A stretch of DNA of 64,000 nt from Aggregatibacter kilianii (lineage in GTDB: Bacteria > Pseudomonadota > Gammaproteobacteria > Enterobacterales > Pasteurellaceae), in NCBI RefSeq assembly GCF_003129965.1, contig NZ_NRCJ01000007.1, positions 62,001 through 126,000 of the forward strand, in the 5' to 3' direction. The stretch's first letter is position 1. Each line of letters begins with the position of its first letter. Shown here in pieces: positions 60,477-64,000 of this stretch. Below the pieces are notes generated by a model that saw only the letters and a program-made list of their open reading frames with translations, was not told the DNA's origin and did not search any database. The position numbers and the translations under genes are program-made.

Positions 60477-60914
60477 ATGTTGACGGAAAGTGCGGTCGTG
60501 ATTGAATATGAATCCGGTAGAGCCAAAGTGAAATGCCAATCGCAAAGCGCGTGCGGCGCTTGTGCGGCGAAATCCGCCTGCGGCAATTCGGCATTGTCCG
60601 AATTAGCCGGTCGAGGTGCGCGCGGAGAGCATATTTTCACTATTGAGACCATCACGCCGCTGAAAGTCGGTCAGCGGGTGGAAATCGGCTTGTCCGAACA
60701 CTCCCTAATCAAATCCGCATTGCTTATGTATTGCGTGCCGTTATTAACCTTATTATTCAGCACCTTGCTGTTTGATTCGCTGTTTGAGAATGAGCTTGTC
60801 AGCGTGTTTTTTATCTTTATTTCCACCGCACTTTCTTTCCTCGGTGTGCGTTGGTACGCGCAAAAACTCAATCGCCAATCCGCTTATCAACCGGTGTTAT
60901 TGCGCGTGTTATAA
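60477..60914 (+). CDS. rseC: RseC/MucC-family protein
   Basis: 145 residues from the ATG at 60477. CQSQSACGACAAKSACGNSAL is a four-Cys cluster in the N-terminal domain, typical of RseC and able to bind an FeS centre. Two membrane helices (LLTLLFSTLLFDSLF and VFFIFISTALSFLGVRW). Linked to sigma-E signalling and SoxR reduction in E. coli. Last gene of the rpoE operon. Confidence 0.93.
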   Translation: MLTESAVVIEYESGRAKVKCQSQSACGACAAKSACGNSALSELAGRGARGEHIFTIETITPLKVGQRVEIGLSEHSLIKSALLMYCVPLLTLLFSTLLFDSLFENELVSVFFIFISTALSFLGVRWYAQKLNRQSAYQPVLLRVL

Positions 60915-60991
60915 ATTTCCGCACGATTCGTTTTCCTTAACGGGCTGGTATATAATCAGCCCGTTTATTTTATCGTTTTTAAGGAAATATT

Positions 60992-61504
60992 ATGCTTCCC
61001 ATGCTTGGCATTACCGGTTACAGCGGCAGCGGTAAAACCACCTTATTGGAAAAATTACTTCCGCAACTAAAACAACGGGGGTTGCGTCCCGCCGTGATTA
61101 AACACAGCCACCACGACGCGCAGGTGGACAAGCCGGGCAAAGACAGCTGGCGCATGAAAGAAGCGGGTGCCGGCCAAGTGATTATGGCGTGCGACCAACG
61201 CTGGGCGCTGATGACCGAAACCCCGCAACAACACATTTCCCTGTCTTATTTGTGCAAACAATTTGATGAAGCATTAACGGATTTGATTTTGGTGGAAGGC
61301 TTCAAACAGGAACCCATCGAAAAGATTTTGTTACACCGCAAAGACATGATCAAACCGCTACCGGAAATCGACGAACACGTCCTCGCCATCGCTGCCGATT
61401 ATCCTTTAACGACGGCTAAACCTTGCTTAGATATTAACAATATCGAGCAAATTGCCGACTTCATTGCCGCTTGGTATACACAAAAGTGCGGTGGAAAAAA
61501 ATAA
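60992..61504 (+). CDS. mobB: Molybdopterin-guanine dinucleotide biosynthesis protein MobB
   Basis: 170 residues. ITGYSGSGKTTLLEKLLPQLKQRGLRPAVIKHSHHD carries the P-loop; DLILVEGFKQEPIEKI and DINNIEQIADFI are family segments. GTP-binding partner of MobA in molybdenum cofactor delivery. Useful for formate dehydrogenase, which also needs selenocysteine, though no such gene is here. AAGGAAAT precedes the ATG. Confidence 0.93.
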   Translation: MLPMLGITGYSGSGKTTLLEKLLPQLKQRGLRPAVIKHSHHDAQVDKPGKDSWRMKEAGAGQVIMACDQRWALMTETPQQHISLSYLCKQFDEALTDLILVEGFKQEPIEKILLHRKDMIKPLPEIDEHVLAIAADYPLTTAKPCLDINNIEQIADFIAAWYTQKCGGKK

Positions 61505-61526
61505 CGTTTTTTCCGACCGCACTTTA
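61483..61526. terminator. Bidirectional uptake-signal terminator
   Basis: AAAAGTGCGGTGG in the mobB 3' end and CCGACCGCACTTT form an inverted pair between the convergent mobB and glycosylase genes; CGTTTTTT lies between the arms. Confidence 0.65.
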
Positions 61527-62141
61527 CCGTAACCACGCCTCATCCAACAGTGGATTTTGTCGAAAAACTTTTCCGTGTTCGTCTATCACCGCGTGCCATT
61601 CTTGGGCGGTTTTTAACGAAATACGTTCCATCAACGGCATACATTCCGCGCGTAAGGCGGTGTAGCTTTTGGCTTGGCTTAAGCCGAGGCGGTTAAACAG
61701 GCGCAGGGCATATTGATCGGCAATAAATACTTTGCGATCAAACAAATACAACAACATGGCATCTGCCGTTTCCTGCCCTACGCCTTTCAGGGCAAGCAGA
61801 TTTTGGCGCAAGGTTTCGGTCGGTACGGTTTCAAACGCGCGCAAATCCCCGCCCCGCTCGGCAAACCACATCATTTGATGTTTGATATAGGCACTTTTCT
61901 GTTTATAAAATCCCGCCGATCGAATTCGACGCTGCAACTCTTCTTCAGATACCGCCAACAGTTGTTCCAACGTTAAAATATCCTCCAGTTGACATAGGGC
62001 GTTGATGGCATTTTGTGCGGTGGTTTGCTGAATTAGAATCATCGACAGCCAATCCGCCAGCCGGTTTTCGCTGTTCCACCAATTCTGCTCGCCGTAATGG
62101 GCGCGCAGTTTTTCTAAGGTTTGTTCGATTTTATTAAGCAT
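61524..62141 (-). CDS. HhH-GPD DNA glycosylase, MagIII-like
   Basis: 205 residues, endonuclease III superfamily. The helix-hairpin-helix LLALKGVGQETADAML (residues 115-130) and Asp142 (VFIADQYALRLF) are present. The catalytic Lys of endonuclease III is replaced by Glu124 (GQET), and the C-terminal four-Cys FeS cluster is absent (only Cys50 and one near 176). This fits a monofunctional alkyl-base glycosylase such as Helicobacter MagIII (3-methyladenine) rather than Nth. Convergent with mobB. Exact substrate is inference. Confidence 0.8.
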   Translation of the reverse strand: MLNKIEQTLEKLRAHYGEQNWWNSENRLADWLSMILIQQTTAQNAINALCQLEDILTLEQLLAVSEEELQRRIRSAGFYKQKSAYIKHQMMWFAERGGDLRAFETVPTETLRQNLLALKGVGQETADAMLLYLFDRKVFIADQYALRLFNRLGLSQAKSYTALRAECMPLMERISLKTAQEWHAVIDEHGKVFRQNPLLDEAWLR

Positions 62142-62204
62142 AACGAATTCCGTGATGTGGGTTCGACGGTAAAAGAAAAGTGCGGTCGTTTTCTAGGGTG
62201 TTTT

Positions 62205-63107
62205 TTATTGAAATTGCTCCCGCAAAATTCCTTCCAACATTTCAAACACTTTCAACACGCGCGGCGGCGTGATGGTTTCGTACGGGCGATATAAAAACAG
62301 TTGCCATTTTTGAATTTCCACCTCGGGAAACAGTTGGCGTAATTCGCCGGATTGAAGATAAGGTTGAACCAGAAAATCACTCAACATGCCCACTGCCTTG
62401 CCTTGTAGCACGGCCTGCAAATTGCTGTACACGCTCGTGCTTTGGAAGCGGATATGTCGTGGTTTGAGCGTTTGTTCCGTATTTAACGGAAAATGCCAGG
62501 TTCTGCCTGTTTCAACGTTAATTTCTGCGGCGAAAGGAAAACGCTGTTCCAGGTCTTCCAGCGATGTCGGTTCACCCAAGCGTGCCAGTAGGCTGGGAGC
62601 GGCAACCAAGACATCACCGATCTCGGTGATTTTGCGGACGATGAAGTTCGGGTCGGGTTCTAACCCGATACGTACGCCAATATCAATGCGGTGGCTTACC
62701 GAATCGAGCTTGCTCATATCGTCTCGCCAGTCGATCACCAGATTCGGATAAGGGGAAAGTGCGGTCAATAATTTTGCCAAAATGTCATCGTTCAACCGCC
62801 AGCTCGGCACGGTAATGCGCACGACACCGTGCATGTCTTCTGCTTCTCGTTGTTTGCCCGGCACGAACAGGCGTTCGCTGTCGGCTAACAGTTGCTGCGC
62901 CTGCGGCAAAAATTGCTCGCCGAAATCCGTTAAATGCACTTGGCGCGTGTTGCGTTGAAATAACGGCTCACCCAAATAATCTTCCAGTTCGGCAATCAAG
63001 CGTGTGACGACGGGGGGCGACACGGCAAGGCGATTCGCGGTTTCTTTAAATTGTAGGGTTTCCGCAAGGGAGCAAAAGACTTTTAGGGTTTCAAAGCGGT
63101 TGTTCAT
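62205..63107 (-). CDS. LysR-family transcriptional regulator
   Basis: 300 residues. NNRFETLKVFCSLAETLQFKETANRLAVSPPVVTRLIAELEDYLG is the DNA-binding domain; LFQRNTRQVHLTDFGEQF follows, then an effector domain with VVRITVPSWRLNDDILAKLL. Stands alone between the glycosylase and PTS genes, same strand. Target unknown. An uptake-signal core lies within the gene near 62758. Confidence 0.85.
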   Translation of the reverse strand: MNNRFETLKVFCSLAETLQFKETANRLAVSPPVVTRLIAELEDYLGEPLFQRNTRQVHLTDFGEQFLPQAQQLLADSERLFVPGKQREAEDMHGVVRITVPSWRLNDDILAKLLTALSPYPNLVIDWRDDMSKLDSVSHRIDIGVRIGLEPDPNFIVRKITEIGDVLVAAPSLLARLGEPTSLEDLEQRFPFAAEINVETGRTWHFPLNTEQTLKPRHIRFQSTSVYSNLQAVLQGKAVGMLSDFLVQPYLQSGELRQLFPEVEIQKWQLFLYRPYETITPPRVLKVFEMLEGILREQFQ

Positions 63108-63180
63108 GGTTATTCCATTTTTAGAAATGATGATGCCAAATTATATAACCACATTGAAAATAATACAGTGTTCTAAACAG

Positions 63181-63211
63181 AAAAGTGCGGTGAAAATTCA
63201 CCGCACTTTTG
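63181..63211 (-). terminator. Terminator of the PTS gene (paired uptake signals)
   Basis: AAAAGTGCGGTGAA (63181-63194) pairs with TTCACCGCACTTTT (63197-63210), a nearly loopless 14-bp palindrome 21 bp past the PTS stop; on the minus strand TTTTCTGTT follows. Confidence 0.8.
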
Positions 63212-63231
63212 AGGGAGAGAGGAAGGTAAAA

Positions 63232-64000
63232 TTACACTTTCGGAATATCCACACCTGAAGCCAGTAAGTCTTGAATATCTGATTTCAATACATCGGCTTT
63301 CGGGCCGTAAATGGCTTGGATGCCGGTGCCTTTGGCGATAAAGCCCATTGCGCCTACTTGTTTCCATTCCGCTTCTTTGCCCACTAATTCCGGGTTGTGA
63401 ACGGTGATACGGAGGCGGGTCATACAAGCGTCCACATTCGCGATATTATCTTTGCCGCCAAGTAAGTTGATGATTTTCACTACTTGTGCGCTGGCATTGG
63501 CGACTTTTTTCTCCTCGGCAGGGGCTTCGTCTGAGCCTTTGGCGTCGTAGTTGCCGTTACGACCGGCGGTCGCTAAGTTCATTTTCTTAATCATGAAATT
63601 CGCAATTAAGAATGCCGCGACGGCAAACACTCCGGATACCCAAATGAAGTTGATAAGATCCATGCCGATGCCCGCTTTAATTGCCATTGGCGTGCGGGTT
63701 AAGAACTCAATGTTACCGAATGAGTGTACGCGTAAATCCACAATATCCGCCATGGCAAATGCACAACCTTGGATAACTGCATAAACCAGGTAAAGCGGTA
63801 ATGCAACGAACATAAACATATATTCGATCGGTTCTGTTACGCCGGTTAAGAACACGGCAAGGGCGGAAGAAAGGAAAATCCCTTTGTAGATGGTTTTCTT
63901 ATCCGCATCCACGTTTACGTACATGGCGAGGGTAATCCCCATTAAGATACCGCTTGAGCCGATCATTTGACCTACTTTGAAACGTGCAGGGGTAACATTA
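63232..64000 (-). CDS. ptsG: PTS glucose/maltose-type EIICB, 5' end cut by window edge
   Basis: C-terminal 256 residues, open through the window edge (reading back through PARFKVGQMIGSS). EIIC part: FLTGVTEPIEYMFMFVALPLYLVYAV with the conserved TEP motif, then DLRVHSFGNIEFLTRTPMA. A linker (about 165-180 of the seen part) and the EIIB domain follow; the phosphorylated Cys is in NVDACMTRLRITV. No EIIA domain. Belongs to the PtsG/MalX subgroup; GRNGNYD and IQAIYGPKADVLKSDIQDLL look MalX-like (from memory), so the sugar could be glucose or maltose. Symbol is tentative. Confidence 0.8.
   Translation of the reverse strand, partial: NVTPARFKVGQMIGSSGILMGITLAMYVNVDADKKTIYKGIFLSSALAVFLTGVTEPIEYMFMFVALPLYLVYAVIQGCAFAMADIVDLRVHSFGNIEFLTRTPMAIKAGIGMDLINFIWVSGVFAVAAFLIANFMIKKMNLATAGRNGNYDAKGSDEAPAEEKKVANASAQVVKIINLLGGKDNIANVDACMTRLRITVHNPELVGKEAEWKQVGAMGFIAKGTGIQAIYGPKADVLKSDIQDLLASGVDIPKV

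Overview
The window looks like a Pasteurellaceae chromosome, most probably Aggregatibacter (aphrophilus/actinomycetemcomitans group) or a close Haemophilus relative. Two things point there. The 9-bp Haemophilus-type DNA uptake signal core AAGTGCGGT / ACCGCACTT occurs on the order of sixty times by eye on both strands, often as inverted pairs that form terminators. The gene orders atpIBEFHAGDC-rsmG-mnmG-oriC-mioC and yibN-secB-gpsA-cysE are typical gammaproteobacterial. No rRNA, tRNA, CRISPR array, insertion sequence or prophage was recognised.

Layout. 0-0.5 kb: 3'-truncated D-allulose-6-phosphate epimerase (alsE). 0.8-6.5 kb: a redox island (aldo/keto reductase, two SDR-type reductases, exported flavodoxin, DUF4405 membrane cytochrome, LysR regulator) with a vapBC toxin-antitoxin pair between the regulator and the reductases, plus an unusual cluster of four hairpins. 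6.7-7.7 kb: potD. 7.9-18.5 kb: a complete L-fucose locus, fucR-I-K-[GH29 fucosidase]-[PTS EIIC]-U-A-P-O. 18.7-28.2 kb (minus strand): ATP synthase operon, rsmG and mnmG. 28.2-28.65 kb: the probable replication origin. 28.6-34.0 kb: mioC, zapB, glpX, a small lipoprotein, and the yibN-secB-gpsA-cysE operon. 34.3-39.2 kb: Dcu dicarboxylate carrier and a heterodimeric ABC exporter. 39.3-44.0 kb: a predicted glycosidase lipoprotein and a membrane-maintenance cluster (RHH-like protein, PspA, YqiJ, YqiK flotillin). 44.2-48.5 kb: sodium-symporter NSS with its 30-residue small subunit, rluE, an mgtC/sapB gene, and a DUF3298 lipoprotein. 48.7-52.3 kb: SLC13 carrier, D-malate/tartrate dehydrogenase and a divergent LysR. 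52.3-55.5 kb: selA-selB. 55.7-61.5 kb: proS, emrE-like, sdhE, rpoE-rseA-rseB-rseC and mobB. 61.5-64 kb: a MagIII-like DNA glycosylase, LysR, and a truncated PTS EIICB.

How it fits together. The fucose locus is the most distinctive part. Beside the usual permease-isomerase-kinase-aldolase-lactaldehyde reductase route, it carries an alpha-L-fucosidase with no export signal and a cellobiose-family PTS membrane subunit with no partner IIA/IIB genes. This suggests import of a fucosylated glycan fragment and its hydrolysis in the cytoplasm. Other accessory points of interest are a duplicated promoter module in front of two reductase genes, an exported flavodoxin beside a membrane cytochrome, an ABC exporter with a possible Fur box, the PspA/flotillin cluster, and a DNA glycosylase lacking the endonuclease III lysine and iron-sulfur cysteines.
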